Shown here: positions 51,917 to 61,420 of the stretch, piece by piece
How the letters are laid out: each line of letters opens with the position of its first letter
How positions within the stretch are numbered: position 1 is the first letter of the stretch
Assembly (NCBI RefSeq): GCF_013201625.1
Contig: NZ_CP053839.1
Coordinates: 868,001 to 932,000, forward strand
DNA: 64,000 nt
Source: Aliarcobacter lanthieri
GTDB lineage: Bacteria; Campylobacterota; Campylobacteria; Campylobacterales; Arcobacteraceae
Reading direction: 5' to 3'
Translations under genes and position numbers: made by a program
The notes under the pieces: model-generated
Databases searched by the model: none
What the model was told of the DNA's origin: nothing
What the model saw: the letters and a program-made list of their open reading frames with translations, nothing else

Positions 51917-53923
51917 TTAAAAGTTTTCCCACTCATCGTCTGTAGTATTGTCTTGTATTAATGTAGATGTTGATTTAATATTTGTTCCTTCTTTTTGCTC
52001 TTTATTTGATTTTCCAGATATTTCATCATAATTATTTATATTTTTTGTATCTCTTGCTTTAATTTCATTTTTACCAATAAAATCTTTTGAATCAGCTTCT
52101 TTTACTACATCTTTAGCTATGTTATCTGTTTCCATAGCAATATCATGAGTTTGAGAAGAGATCATAGCATTTTGTTGAGTTTGTCTATCTAATTGATTTA
52201 CAGCATCATTAATTTGTTCTATTCCAGAAAGTTGTTCTTTACTTGACATTTCAATATCAGAAATAAGATTTGTTGTTTGAGTTATTGAATCATTTAAACC
52301 TTTATAACCTTCAATCATTGTAGTAGCAATATTTTTACCTTCATTAGCTTTTATTGTTGCTTTTTCAACTATATCTTTTATCTCTTTAGCTGCTTCTGCA
52401 CTTCTTGCTGCTAGATTTCTTACTTCTTGTGCTACAACTGCGAAACCTTTTCCTGCTTCTCCTGCTGTTGCTGCTTCCACTGCTGCATTTAAACTTAATA
52501 TATTTGTTTGGAATGCTATATTATCTATTACACTTATTGCTTCATTTACTAGATTTACTTGACTATTTATTTCATCCATTGCTAATGTTGTTTTATTTGC
52601 TAACTCTTCTCCTTGTTGAGCAGAGTTTCTAACATTAGATGAAAGTTTAGACATTTGAGCAATACTTTCAGTATTATTTCTTATATTACTTGTTATCTCT
52701 TCAAGTGCAGCAGCTGTTTCTTCTAAAGAAGCTGCTGCTTCATTTGAACTAATATTTAATTTATCAACATTTTCTAAAAGAATTTTAGAACTTCTATCTA
52801 AATTTAATCCATTTGATTTATTTTCTCTTAACATTTGAGTGATTGAATCTCCAAGATTATTTACCCCATTTGCAAGTTTAAGTAAATGTTCTTTTAAACC
52901 CTTTTGATCTATTTTATTTAAATAGTTATAGCTTGAGTATTGTTCTAAAACATTTAATATATTATCAATATTTGTTTCTAAAATACTTCCCATATTATTT
53001 ATTACATTTTTTAGTTGCATTAAAGCTGGATTTTCAACATTTAAATTTAATCTTTGACATAAATCTCCTTGTTCGAATTCACTTAAAACTGATATTGTTT
53101 CATCTATTAGTTTTCTATCTTCATCAACTCCAGTTTTTGTTTTTGTAATATTTTTATTTACAACTTTTGCCATTTCACCAAATTCATCTTCTGAAGAGTC
53201 TTCTAAAAGATTGCTATCATTTGATTCTCTATTTAAATAAGCAAAGAATCCTAATAAACCTTCTTTAAAGTTATTGATTTTACTTGTCATATCTGAAATT
53301 ATCAAATAAGATAATATAAGAAGTATTAGGAATGATATAACAATTGTTATAATAGTTGTAAATATTGTAGTATTATAATCGTTATGTGCTTGTTCATTTA
53401 CTAGTGCAGCAACTTCTAATTGATACTCCATAAGTTTAGATACTCTACTATCAATAGGATCTAAATCTTCATACAAATTATTTATAATGATTGAATCTAT
53501 TTTTTCTAAATCTTTATTCTCACAAGCTTTTCCAATATCATTTACAACATTATCTGCTATAAATAGACTATTCTTTATCTCTTTTACTAAAGCTTCTTCC
53601 TTTTTATCTAAGTTAGTTGCTAAATAACCATTCCAATTTTTATCTATAAGAATTTTTGCATCTTTTATATTTGTAGAACATTGTTCAAATGTTATTTTTT
53701 TATTACTTAGTTTAATTGCAGTATCAACAACATTTACCGCATAAGCTTCTGCAATATTTTTTAATTGTACTAAAGGTACTAATCTATCATTATAAACGTT
53801 AGTTAATCCTTGATTTGTTTTATCTAATTCTATTAAGCTGTTAATACCTAAAAATAAAACTATTACTAGTGAGAATAAAGATAAAACAATGAGCTTTGTT
53901 CTAATTTTTAAATTTTTAATCAT
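51917..53923 (-). CDS. Methyl-accepting chemotaxis protein with C-terminal tether pentapeptide
   Basis: The 668-residue chemoreceptor has a membrane helix (about 12-31), a periplasmic four-helix bundle of the 4HB_MCP type (about 32-185), and a second helix (about 190-210). A cytosolic region of about 150 residues without a clear HAMP is followed by the signalling domain (about 340-600). The hairpin tip has [19 protein letters not shown] and the adjacent [15 protein letters not shown]. The last residues read DDEWENF, fitting the x-W-x-x-F tether for CheR/CheB. The ligand is unknown. No che genes are adjacent. Confidence 0.93.
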   Translation of the reverse strand: MIKNLKIRTKLIVLSLFSLVIVLFLGINSLIELDKTNQGLTNVYNDRLVPLVQLKNIAEAYAVNVVDTAIKLSNKKITFEQCSTNIKDAKILIDKNWNGYLATNLDKKEEALVKEIKNSLFIADNVVNDIGKACENKDLEKIDSIIINNLYEDLDPIDSRVSKLMEYQLEVAALVNEQAHNDYNTTIFTTIITIVISFLILLILSYLIISDMTSKINNFKEGLLGFFAYLNRESNDSNLLEDSSEDEFGEMAKVVNKNITKTKTGVDEDRKLIDETISVLSEFEQGDLCQRLNLNVENPALMQLKNVINNMGSILETNIDNILNVLEQYSSYNYLNKIDQKGLKEHLLKLANGVNNLGDSITQMLRENKSNGLNLDRSSKILLENVDKLNISSNEAAASLEETAAALEEITSNIRNNTESIAQMSKLSSNVRNSAQQGEELANKTTLAMDEINSQVNLVNEAISVIDNIAFQTNILSLNAAVEAATAGEAGKGFAVVAQEVRNLAARSAEAAKEIKDIVEKATIKANEGKNIATTMIEGYKGLNDSITQTTNLISDIEMSSKEQLSGIEQINDAVNQLDRQTQQNAMISSQTHDIAMETDNIAKDVVKEADSKDFIGKNEIKARDTKNINNYDEISGKSNKEQKEGTNIKSTSTLIQDNTTDDEWENF

Positions 53924-54086
53924 TTTGTATTTCCTTCAAGTGGATTAGTAGGTATCTGTTATTATATACTCTATTTTATTAAATATAAAAATTATAGGAA
54001 GAATTTATAGGTAAATTTGTAACATTTATTTGTATTGATATTATTTGAAAAGTAAAATATTTTTTACAAAATATATTTTATTATAA

Positions 54087-54114
54087 GATAATAGAGTGTT
54101 TATACTCTATTATC
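54087..54114 (-). terminator. oor operon terminator
   Basis: Arms GATAATAGAGT and ACTCTATTATC with a 6-base loop, overlapping the oorC stop codon. The rest of the spacer to the chemoreceptor (53924-54086) is AT-rich with no further structure seen. Confidence 0.75.
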
Positions 54115-54663
54115 TGCTTCTTTTGCATACTTATAACCTAAATCATAAGCTTTATTATTTATATCATGAAGTTTTTCAGGGATTTTAGAAAGCATAGTTT
54201 TTCTTAAAACTTCTTTTGGAATACTTTCTCCTGTAAAATAGTTTGCTATTGCTAATGCTAAAATTGATTGTGTAATTACATTACCAACTTCTTCTTTTGC
54301 AATAGTAATGATAGGAATTTCTATAATATTCCATCTTTTTTTATCTTCTTCATTTGGACGAACTAAATTTGGTTCTATTACTATAGTTGCACCATTTTTT
54401 ACACCATTTTTAAATAAATCAAAAGATATTTGTGCAACAGAAAGCATAAAGTCTATTTCCCCATCATTTGCATAAGGATAAATAATTTCTTCATCTTGAA
54501 GTGTTATGTCAACAACTGTTGGCCCACCACGTACTTGTGAAGTATATGTTGCAGTTTTAAGTCCAAATCCACCATTATTTATCTTAGCTGCAGCAAAGAT
54601 TTCTCCTGCAAGTAAAACTCCTTGTCCTCCAACTCCTGTAAATCTCATTAAAGTTCTTGTCAT
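54100..54663 (-). CDS. oorC: 2-oxoglutarate:acceptor oxidoreductase, gamma subunit
   Basis: The 187-residue gamma subunit has RFTGVGGQGVLLAGEIFAAA near the N-terminus (about 7-26) and YTSQVRGGPTVVDITL (about 40-55). OorDABC oxidises 2-oxoglutarate to succinyl-CoA with ferredoxin or flavodoxin, replacing 2-oxoglutarate dehydrogenase in the TCA cycle, as in Campylobacter and Helicobacter. It is the last of four genes in the order D-A-B-C, with short gaps (2, 1 and 10 bases). Confidence 0.95.
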   Translation of the reverse strand: MTRTLMRFTGVGGQGVLLAGEIFAAAKINNGGFGLKTATYTSQVRGGPTVVDITLQDEEIIYPYANDGEIDFMLSVAQISFDLFKNGVKNGATIVIEPNLVRPNEEDKKRWNIIEIPIITIAKEEVGNVITQSILALAIANYFTGESIPKEVLRKTMLSKIPEKLHDINNKAYDLGYKYAKEADNRV

Positions 54664-54673
54664 AACATTATCC

Positions 54674-55507
54674 TTATAGTTTTACCATAGTTTTTGTTCT
54701 TTGAGCCTCTTTTACTTTCTCATAGGCTTCACAATATTCTAAGGCTTCAGTATCTTGTTTTAGAACTCCTGTTGGGAATTTACCAACTTTTTGATCTTCT
54801 TCTAACATATCAAATTTTGTTTTTGCTAGTGATATTGAATCAATCCACTCTAAATTTGCCATAGCACTTGCCATTTTATTTTTTCTACCTAAATTAACAT
54901 GACAATTTGAAAATACTTCAACAAAAGAGAAACCTTTATGTTCCATAGCTTTTACTAAAGTTCTTTCTAGTTTTTTTGGATCTATCATAGTTTCTCTTGC
55001 TACAAAACTAGCTCCAGCAGCTTCAACTAATTTACAAGCATCAAAAGTTGGATCTATATTTCCTTTATTCATAGTTACTGTCCACATACCTTTAGGAGTT
55101 GTTGGACTTGTTTGAGAATTTGTAAGACCATAAATAAAGTTATTTATAACTAAATATGTTAAATCAATATTCCTTCTACTTGCATGGATAGTATGGTTTC
55201 CACCAATAGCTAAACCATCTCCATCTCCACCAACAACAATTACTTTTTTATCTGGATTTGCTAATTTTATTCCAGTTGCATAAGCTAAAGTTCTTCCATG
55301 TGTTGTATGAACAGTATTACAGTTGATATATGAACTAAATCTTCCAGAGCAACCAATTCCAGAAACAACACAAACATCATCCATATTCCAACCAAGTTTA
55401 TCAATAGCTCTAATTAGGGATTTTAGAATAACTCCATCCCCACAGCCCCAACACCATAAAGTTGGCATTTTATCAGTTCTTAAATATTCATCATAATTAA
55501 ACGCCAT
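54674..55507 (-). CDS. oorB: 2-oxoglutarate:acceptor oxidoreductase, beta (TPP) subunit
   Basis: The 277-residue beta subunit binds thiamine diphosphate and an FeS cluster. WCWGCGDGVILKS and GIGCSGRFSSYINC supply cluster cysteines, VVGGDGDGLAIGGNHTIH (about 90-107) is the TPP-binding GDG...N motif, and NNFIYGLTNSQTSPTT is the family signature. It lies one base from oorA and 10 bases from oorC. Ribosome sites are short but present (GGAAT). Confidence 0.96.
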   Translation of the reverse strand: MAFNYDEYLRTDKMPTLWCWGCGDGVILKSLIRAIDKLGWNMDDVCVVSGIGCSGRFSSYINCNTVHTTHGRTLAYATGIKLANPDKKVIVVGGDGDGLAIGGNHTIHASRRNIDLTYLVINNFIYGLTNSQTSPTTPKGMWTVTMNKGNIDPTFDACKLVEAAGASFVARETMIDPKKLERTLVKAMEHKGFSFVEVFSNCHVNLGRKNKMASAMANLEWIDSISLAKTKFDMLEEDQKVGKFPTGVLKQDTEALEYCEAYEKVKEAQRTKTMVKL

Positions 55508-55508
55508 A

Positions 55509-56639
55509 TTACATTCCTTTTACTTTTTCAATAATCTCTAGTGGAGATAGAGGTCTTCCATTCGCTTTTAAAAGTGTATCAAATTCTCTTCTTCCAGAAA
55601 CTCTTTGTATCTCTTGAGTATATTGACCCATATTAAGTTCAGCCACTAAAACTTTTTCAAATTTATTTACAAGTTCATCTAACCTTTTTGCTGGGCTTGG
55701 CCAAATTGTTTTTGGTCTAAACATACCAACTTTTATACCATCTCTTCTAAGTCTATTTATAGCCTCTTTTACTGCTAAAGAAACAGAACCATAAGCAATA
55801 ATCATAATATCTGCATCATCTAACATATATTCTTCATTCGATTCTACTTCATCAAGATGTGCTTCTACTTTTTTAAATAGTCTTTTCATTAATGCATCAC
55901 ACATTGCTCCATCTTCAGTTGGATGTCCTGTTGGTCCATGATGAAGTCCTGTAAAGTGATATCTATACCCTTCAAACATAGGATTTAAAATTGCTGGTTC
56001 ATCTTCTCCAACACCATAAGGTTTATAGTCCTTTTTATCACCATCAAATCTTTTTCTAAAAACTATATTTTTTTGTATTTCTTCTAAATCTGGAATCGTA
56101 GCTTTTCCTGCCATATGCCCTATAGTTTCATCAAGTAGTACAAAAACAGGTTGCATAAATCTATCTGCTAAGTTAAAAGCTCTTGCAACTTCAGTATAAC
56201 ATTCAGATAAATTACCAGGAACTAATGTAATAGATTTTACATCTCCATGAGTTGGATTTTTTGCTTGTAAAATATCTCCTTGAGCAACTCTTGTTGGAAG
56301 TCCAGTTGACGGACCACCTCTCATTACATTTACGATTACAAGTGGAACTTCTGCTATATATCCTAGTCCTAAGTTCTCAGCTTTAAGTGATATTCCAGGT
56401 CCAGAACTTGCTGTCATAGCTCTTTTTCCAGACATTGATGCACCTAATGCTGTACAAATTCCAGATATTTCATCTTCCATTTGTATAGATACTCCACCAT
56501 TTGCTGGTAAAGCTGATGATAACTCATGCATTATCTCACTTGATGGAGTAATAGGATACCCACCAAAAAATTCACATTTTGAGTCTACAGCAGCTAATGC
56601 TGCTAACTCATTTCCAGTTGATATTAGCTCTCTTGACAT
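55509..56639 (-). CDS. oorA: 2-oxoglutarate:acceptor oxidoreductase, alpha subunit
   Basis: The 376-residue alpha subunit begins MSRELISTGNELAALAAVDS and has the family motifs FFGGYPITPSSEIMHEL, QMEDEISGICTALGAS, MTASSGPGISLKAENLG and VNVMRGGPSTGLPT. The C-terminal domain (about 260-376) has FRPKTIWPSPAKRL. It forms the pyrimidine and CoA part of the enzyme together with OorB. Substrate assignment to 2-oxoglutarate rests on the gene order and on the separate small ferredoxin-like subunit; a related 2-oxoacid oxidoreductase is less likely. Confidence 0.95.
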   Translation of the reverse strand: MSRELISTGNELAALAAVDSKCEFFGGYPITPSSEIMHELSSALPANGGVSIQMEDEISGICTALGASMSGKRAMTASSGPGISLKAENLGLGYIAEVPLVIVNVMRGGPSTGLPTRVAQGDILQAKNPTHGDVKSITLVPGNLSECYTEVARAFNLADRFMQPVFVLLDETIGHMAGKATIPDLEEIQKNIVFRKRFDGDKKDYKPYGVGEDEPAILNPMFEGYRYHFTGLHHGPTGHPTEDGAMCDALMKRLFKKVEAHLDEVESNEEYMLDDADIMIIAYGSVSLAVKEAINRLRRDGIKVGMFRPKTIWPSPAKRLDELVNKFEKVLVAELNMGQYTQEIQRVSGRREFDTLLKANGRPLSPLEIIEKVKGM

Positions 56640-56641
56640 TA

Positions 56642-56971
56642 TTAAACCTTTTTATCTTCATCTAAAATTTTATAACTATTATTTATTATTTTTTCTTGTC
56701 TTTCTTTTGCTTCAGAAGATAATTTTGCAAATTTAAACTCTTTTTTATCTGATACAAAAATTGCAAAATCTGGGCAAGATAATTCACAATCATTGCAGCC
56801 AATACATGCTTCTGGATGAACAACAGTTGCCATAGAACCAAGTGTTGAGTGAATATCTTGTCGCATTCCTAAAACTCCAGCAGGGCAAACAGATACACAT
56901 CTATCACAGGCCTTACATCTACTTTCATCTACCCATACAGGGATATTTAAAGGAGCTTCAATATTTGACAT
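56642..56971 (-). CDS. oorD: 2-oxoglutarate:acceptor oxidoreductase, delta (ferredoxin-like) subunit
   Basis: The 109-residue protein has two [4Fe-4S] motifs: CKACDRCVSVCP (about 19-30) and CIGCNDCELSCP (about 56-67). It carries electrons from OorB to the ferredoxin or flavodoxin acceptor. It is the first gene of the oor operon, and the 141-base upstream region shared with the divergent methyltransferase gene must hold the promoter. Confidence 0.95.
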   Translation of the reverse strand: MSNIEAPLNIPVWVDESRCKACDRCVSVCPAGVLGMRQDIHSTLGSMATVVHPEACIGCNDCELSCPDFAIFVSDKKEFKFAKLSSEAKERQEKIINNSYKILDEDKKV

Positions 56972-57080
56972 AATTTTCCTTATTTAAAATATAATTAAAT
57001 TTTATAAAATATATAATTTAGCGTGTATGATACTATAACTTTCCTTATTTTACTAAAAGATAATATTTAAATATTTTAGA

Positions 57081-57086
57081 TATAAT
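57081..57086 (+). promoter_or_regulatory. -10 box of the methyltransferase gene
   Basis: TATAAT 26 bases before the TTG start at 57113. Confidence 0.55.
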
Positions 57087-57112
57087 CTAAAGATTTTAAA
57101 AAAGGAATATTT

Positions 57113-57829
57113 TTGGTTTTATATCAGCCTAAAAATGGATATTGTTATAATAGTGATACACACTTTCTATTTAATTTTATATGTAAATGCTTAGAAAAAT
57201 ATAAAAATATAAAAGGTGATGTTTTAGATATTGGTAGTGGAAGTGGTATATTAGGACTTTTGTTGGCTAAAAAGTATGAAAAATTAAATTTGAATCAATC
57301 TGAAATTCAAAGTAGTTTTCAATTTTTTTCACAACAAAATGCAAAGACAAATAAAATCAATGCAATTTTACATAAAGGTTCTTTTTTAGATTTAGATTTT
57401 TCTAAGAAGTTTGATTTTTGTGTATCAAATCCTCCTTTTTACCATGAAAATGTAATAAAGAGTGAAAATTTATCACTAAAAATTGCAAGATATAATACTT
57501 CTATGCCATTGAGAGAGTTCATAAAAAAAAGTTCATGTATATTAAAAAATAATGGAAAACTATTTTTTTGTTATGATAGCAAGCAGTTAAATGATATTAT
57601 TTTATTTTTAAATGAGTTTAATTTCAATTTAGAATCTTTACAATTTGTTCACCCAAAATCAATAAAAGAGGCTAGTTTAGTTTTAGTTTATGCAAAAAAG
57701 AATTCAAAATCATTATTGAAGGTTATGAATCCATTGATAGTATTTGATGATAACTCAAACTTTACAAAACAAGTTGAAGATATTTATAAAGAACTAGGAA
57801 CACATAGTATAAAGGTAGAATTTGAGTGA
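57113..57829 (+). CDS. TrmN6-like SAM methyltransferase
   Basis: The 238-residue cytosolic protein has an N-terminal segment VLYQPKNGYCYNSDTHFLF (2-20), like the Q-P-x-x-G-x-R/Y-x-x-x-D start of tRNA1(Val) adenine-37 N6-methyltransferases. Motif I is GDVLDIGSGSGILGLLLAKK, and FDFCVSNPPFYH gives the NPPF catalytic motif of N6-adenine methyltransferases. The start is a TTG at 57113 with AAAGGAAT upstream. The end overlaps the next gene by 8 bases. Confidence 0.82.
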   Translation: MVLYQPKNGYCYNSDTHFLFNFICKCLEKYKNIKGDVLDIGSGSGILGLLLAKKYEKLNLNQSEIQSSFQFFSQQNAKTNKINAILHKGSFLDLDFSKKFDFCVSNPPFYHENVIKSENLSLKIARYNTSMPLREFIKKSSCILKNNGKLFFCYDSKQLNDIILFLNEFNFNLESLQFVHPKSIKEASLVLVYAKKNSKSLLKVMNPLIVFDDNSNFTKQVEDIYKELGTHSIKVEFE

Positions 57830-58205
57830 TTTAATAAAAAAAGATGGATATAATTTTGCTTTTAAACCATCTGTTTGTAATATTTGCCAAGGGAATTGTT
57901 GTATTGGAGATAGTGGTTATATTTGGATAAATAAAAATGAGATTGAAAATTTATCAAACTACTTTAAACTAGGTATTGAAGAATTAAAAGAAAAATATCT
58001 TTTTAAAGTAGGGTATAAATATAGTATAAAAGAGGTAAAATTAGGTAAAAATAGTTTTGCTTGTTGTTTTTTTGATTTAAATAAAAAACAGTGTTCTATT
58101 TATGAATATAGACCTACCCAATGTAGGACTTTTCCATTTTGGGACTATTTTAAAAATAATATTGAAGAGGTATATAAAGAGTGCCCAGCTATAAGAAATA
58201 TTTAA
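57822..58205 (+). CDS. YkgJ-family cysteine-cluster protein
   Basis: The 127-residue cytosolic protein has a cysteine array typical of YkgJ: SVCNICQGNCCIGDSGYIW (18-36), FACCFFDLNKKQCSIYEYRP (about 79-98), TQCRTFPFW and YKECPAI. Such proteins bind zinc or iron; function unknown. The start is a TTG overlapping the previous gene by 8 bases, and its 3' end overlaps the next gene by 25 bases, so the four genes from 57113 to 60276 form one tightly packed run. Confidence 0.85.
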   Translation: MSDLIKKDGYNFAFKPSVCNICQGNCCIGDSGYIWINKNEIENLSNYFKLGIEELKEKYLFKVGYKYSIKEVKLGKNSFACCFFDLNKKQCSIYEYRPTQCRTFPFWDYFKNNIEEVYKECPAIRNI

Positions 58206-59485
58206 TAGCCTTTTTTATAATAGGTTTTCTTGCTTCTTGCAGTTTAAAAGAACAATCTATCGTAGAGAAAGATGATAAACAAAGAGATTTTACAAAGGTA
58301 GAATCAAAACCATTTGAGTTAGAAGATTATTATATCATGTATGCTTTAGAAATGGAAAATATTAGAATGTATGAAGCAGCAAAAGATATATATCTTAAAC
58401 TATTTGAAAATACAAATAAATATGAGTATTTAGTACAACATATTACTATTGCAACACAGTTTCAAGACTATGAAGCAGTAAAACAAAGTATAGAGAAATA
58501 TTTTATACCAAATATAAAAGAAGAAGAAATTTTAATAAGACTTTATAGTTTTTCTTTATTAAAATTAGAAGATTTTGACAAAGCTTTAGAGAATGCTTTA
58601 AAATTAACTAATCTTTATAAAAATAGTATAAATTATGAACTTTTAGGTGCTGTTTATGCTTCAAAAGGAGAATTTGAGCAATCATATTTAACATTGCAAA
58701 AAGCATTAAAATATCAAGTTTCTGATACTATAATGCAAACTATTACAAATTTAGAATTTTTTAATTTAGAAAAAAAAGAAGAAGCTATTAAAAGTTTAAA
58801 AGCGTATCTTCCAAAAAGTGATTATAACTTTAATTTATCTTTACAATTACTAGCTTTTTATGATACTTTAGGACAAAAAGAAGAGATAAAAAATCTTTTA
58901 AAAGATATGTTTTTATACTATAAACATAGTGAAGATGAAATGCAATTAAATAAAACTATCCGTTTTATGTTTCAAAACTTCGAATTTGAAGAGTTAATAT
59001 TGTTTTTAGAACAAAATAGTATAGAAGATGATCTACTTTTAGAACTTTATAAAAGAACAAATCAACCTAAAAAGGCTTATTCTCTTTTAAATAAGTTATA
59101 TCAACATAGTTCTAATTCTGAATATTTAGGGCAACAAGCTATTATAGAGTTTGAATTATCAGAAGATAAGAAAAATTCATTAAAAAGTGTAATAGAAAAA
59201 TTTAATATGACTTTGGAAACTTCAACAAATCCTATTTACCAAAATTATTTAGCATATTTGCTAATTGATTATGATATTGATGTAAAAAAAGGTTTAGTTT
59301 TAGTAAAAAAAGCATTAGAACAAGATCCAACTAATATTGCTTTTATAGATACTTTAGCTTGGGGTGAATATAAAAATAAGAATTGTAAAGAAGCTTTTAA
59401 AAATATGAAACGTATAGTTGATGAAATAGGTTTAGAAGATGAAGAAATAAAACTTCATTGGGAAAAAATAAAGGAGTGTAAATAG
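58181..59485 (+). CDS. TPR-repeat lipoprotein
   Basis: The 434-residue exported protein has a lipoprotein signal (YLIAFFIIGFLASC, lipid Cys at residue 20). The rest is a chain of TPR-like helices (for example YEAAKDIYLKLFENTNKYEY, EFEQSYLTLQKALKY, KEAFKNMKRIVDEIG), with the late YLAYLLIDYDIDVKKGLVLV common in envelope TPR proteins. It probably scaffolds proteins in the periplasm. The start is a GTG at 58181 inside the preceding gene. trpC starts at its last base. Confidence 0.85.
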   Translation: MPSYKKYLIAFFIIGFLASCSLKEQSIVEKDDKQRDFTKVESKPFELEDYYIMYALEMENIRMYEAAKDIYLKLFENTNKYEYLVQHITIATQFQDYEAVKQSIEKYFIPNIKEEEILIRLYSFSLLKLEDFDKALENALKLTNLYKNSINYELLGAVYASKGEFEQSYLTLQKALKYQVSDTIMQTITNLEFFNLEKKEEAIKSLKAYLPKSDYNFNLSLQLLAFYDTLGQKEEIKNLLKDMFLYYKHSEDEMQLNKTIRFMFQNFEFEELILFLEQNSIEDDLLLELYKRTNQPKKAYSLLNKLYQHSSNSEYLGQQAIIEFELSEDKKNSLKSVIEKFNMTLETSTNPIYQNYLAYLLIDYDIDVKKGLVLVKKALEQDPTNIAFIDTLAWGEYKNKNCKEAFKNMKRIVDEIGLEDEEIKLHWEKIKECK

Positions 59486-60276
59486 TGATTTTAGAAAAAA
59501 TTATAAATAAAACAAAAGAAGATTTAGAACTTAGAAAAAAGAGTATTTCATTAGAAGAACTTGAAAATATAATTAAAGAAAATAGTTATAAAACAAAAGA
59601 TACTAAAAGTTTTTTAAAGTCTTCAAAAAATGAACCTATTAGAATAATATCTGAAGTTAAAAAAGCAAGTCCAAGTAAAGGTGTGATAAAAGATGATTTT
59701 AATCCTTTAGAAATAGCAAAAGAGTACAACGATAATGGTGCAAATGCAATTTCTGTATTGACTGAACCTCACTTTTTTCAAGGAAATTTGCAATATTTAA
59801 AAGAGATTAAAAATATTACAAACATTCCACTTTTAAGAAAAGATTTTATAATTGATAAGTACCAAATAGCTGAAGCTTTAATATATGGAGCAGATTTTAT
59901 ATTACTTATAGCAAAAGCTTTAAATCAAGATGAATTAAACTATTTATATAAGTATTCTAGAAGTTTAGATTTAGAAGTTTTAGTTGAAATTCATGATTTA
60001 GAAGATTTAGAAAAATCATTAAAATGTGGAGCAGAGATCATAGGAATAAATCATAGAAATCTTAAAACTTTTGAGATGGATATGACTTTATGTGATAAGT
60101 TAATTCCTCTTATTCCAAAAGATAAAATAGTTGTTGCAGAATCTGGAGTTAGTGATATAGAAGTAATAAAAAGACTTCATAAAGTTGGAGCAGATGCTTT
60201 TTTGATTGGAGAACATTTTATGAGAGTTCCTTCAATCAAAGATGAACTTAGAAGTTTTAAAAACGCATTGAAATAA
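59485..60276 (+). CDS. trpC: Indole-3-glycerol-phosphate synthase
   Basis: The 263-residue TIM barrel closes the indole ring of tryptophan synthesis. It shows IISEVKKASPSKGVI (catalytic Lys, about 53-67), NGANAISVLTEPHFFQG, LLRKDFIIDKYQIAEA (about 111-126), EIIGINHRNLKTFEMD and VAESGVSDIEVI. Length is normal and there is no fused TrpF domain; trpF is separate at 50.5 kb. The GTG start overlaps the TPR gene by one base. A loose hairpin (CCTAGAATT/GAATTCTAGG) spans its end and that of the convergent LysR gene. Confidence 0.96.
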   Translation: MILEKIINKTKEDLELRKKSISLEELENIIKENSYKTKDTKSFLKSSKNEPIRIISEVKKASPSKGVIKDDFNPLEIAKEYNDNGANAISVLTEPHFFQGNLQYLKEIKNITNIPLLRKDFIIDKYQIAEALIYGADFILLIAKALNQDELNYLYKYSRSLDLEVLVEIHDLEDLEKSLKCGAEIIGINHRNLKTFEMDMTLCDKLIPLIPKDKIVVAESGVSDIEVIKRLHKVGADAFLIGEHFMRVPSIKDELRSFKNALK

Positions 60277-60285
60277 ATAAAAATC

Positions 60286-61113
60286 CTAGAATTTAAATTC
60301 TTCTAAATATTTTTGAATTCTAGGAGTATAGTTTTTTCTACATACCATAAAAGTAGGGATATCTACTATACTTTTAGGTATTTTAGTAACCTTTAAATCT
60401 TTTGTATAATTTAGTTTTTCTACTATACTAAATGGTAAAATACTTTTACCCATACCAGCTTTTATACAACCTAAGATGGTTTCATAATTTCCAAATTCTA
60501 AATGCTTAAAATCTTCATTTAAAAAATCTTTTATATAGTTTTTTCCAAATTCATTATAAGAACAACCATTCTTAAACGATAAAAAAGTATTTGGACATAT
60601 TTTATCTTTTGGTTCAACTAAAACTATATTTTCATCTATTTTATTTAAAATAATTATCTCATCAGTTTTTGGTTCTCCACTAATAAAAGCAATATCAACT
60701 TTATATTCTAATATATTTTTTATAGTTTCTTTAGTTGTATTTGTTATAAGTTCTAAACTCATATTTGGAAAATCTTTATTTAATTGTAATAAAAATGAGA
60801 TTAATCTTGTACTTGCATTTGATTCTGTTGAACCAATAATTAAATGCTCTTGTTGTTTAATATTTTTCATTTCATAGTTAATAAGTTCTATTTTTTTTAC
60901 AATTTCTAGTGCATGAGAATATAGTTTTTCTCCTTCGTTTGTCAAAATTACACCTTTTGGAACTCTGTGAAATAAATAGATTCCTATTGATTTTTCAAGT
61001 TGTTTTATCCTTGAAGTTACATTTGATTGAGCAAAACCTAGATTTATAGCGGCCTTTGATATACTTTTTTCATTTGCAACTTCAACAAAAACTTTTAATA
61101 AATTTGAATCCAT
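60286..61113 (-). CDS. LysR-family transcription regulator
   Basis: The start is taken at 61113 (MDSNLLKVFVEVANEKSISK) with AAGGA eight bases upstream; a start at 61140 would add nine residues. The 275-residue protein has an N-terminal winged helix (SKAAINLGFAQSNVTSRIKQ, about 20-39; LFHRVPKGVILTNEGE) and a periplasmic-binding-like effector domain (about 90-275). It is divergent from a tautomerase gene. A T-N11-A dyad (ATCATT-TTT-AATGAT, 61161-61175) lies in the 91-base gap, so it probably controls the tautomerase and itself. The effector is unknown. Confidence 0.9.
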   Translation of the reverse strand: MDSNLLKVFVEVANEKSISKAAINLGFAQSNVTSRIKQLEKSIGIYLFHRVPKGVILTNEGEKLYSHALEIVKKIELINYEMKNIKQQEHLIIGSTESNASTRLISFLLQLNKDFPNMSLELITNTTKETIKNILEYKVDIAFISGEPKTDEIIILNKIDENIVLVEPKDKICPNTFLSFKNGCSYNEFGKNYIKDFLNEDFKHLEFGNYETILGCIKAGMGKSILPFSIVEKLNYTKDLKVTKIPKSIVDIPTFMVCRKNYTPRIQKYLEEFKF

Positions 61114-61150
61114 ATCATTTTTCCTTATATCACTAATCATAATTTTATAT

Positions 61151-61180
61151 TTGACTTAACATCATTTTTAATGATATTAT
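61151..61180 (+). promoter_or_regulatory. Promoter with LysR-type T-N11-A site
   Basis: TTGACT (61151-61156) and TATTAT (61175-61180), 18 bases apart, form a promoter for the tautomerase gene. The dyad ATCATT-TTT-AATGAT (61161-61175) between them contains T-N11-A (62 and 74), the LysR-family signature. Confidence 0.55.
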
Positions 61181-61204
61181 AACTAAAATTAAAAAGGAAA
61201 TAAA

Positions 61205-61420
61205 ATGCCAGTTATAAATGTAAAAATGACAAAAGAAGATGGAGGAGCTACTATAGAACAGAAGGAGGAATTATCTAAAGGTATAACTGAACTTTTTAGT
61301 AAAATTTTTAATCGTTCAGCTTCAAATGCAGTTGTATTAATAGAAGAATTTAATACAGATAATTACTATATTGGTGGAAAATCTATCACTAAAATAAGAG
61401 AAGAACAAAAATTAAAATGA
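61205..61420 (+). CDS. 4-Oxalocrotonate tautomerase family protein
   Basis: The 71-residue protein has Pro right after the initiator Met (MPVINVKMTKEDGG), the catalytic N-terminal proline of this family once Met is removed. FNTDNYYIGGKSITK (about 49-63) is the usual C-terminal block with the aromatic and glycine residues. The substrate is unknown; family members act as keto-enol tautomerases. AAGGAAAT precedes the ATG. It overlaps the next gene by four bases. Likely under the divergent LysR regulator. Confidence 0.9.
   Translation: MPVINVKMTKEDGGATIEQKEELSKGITELFSKIFNRSASNAVVLIEEFNTDNYYIGGKSITKIREEQKLK

Noticed and set aside
52405-52632. Leu-rich plus-strand frame in the chemoreceptor
   Set aside because: Antisense shadow of the conserved signalling hairpin.
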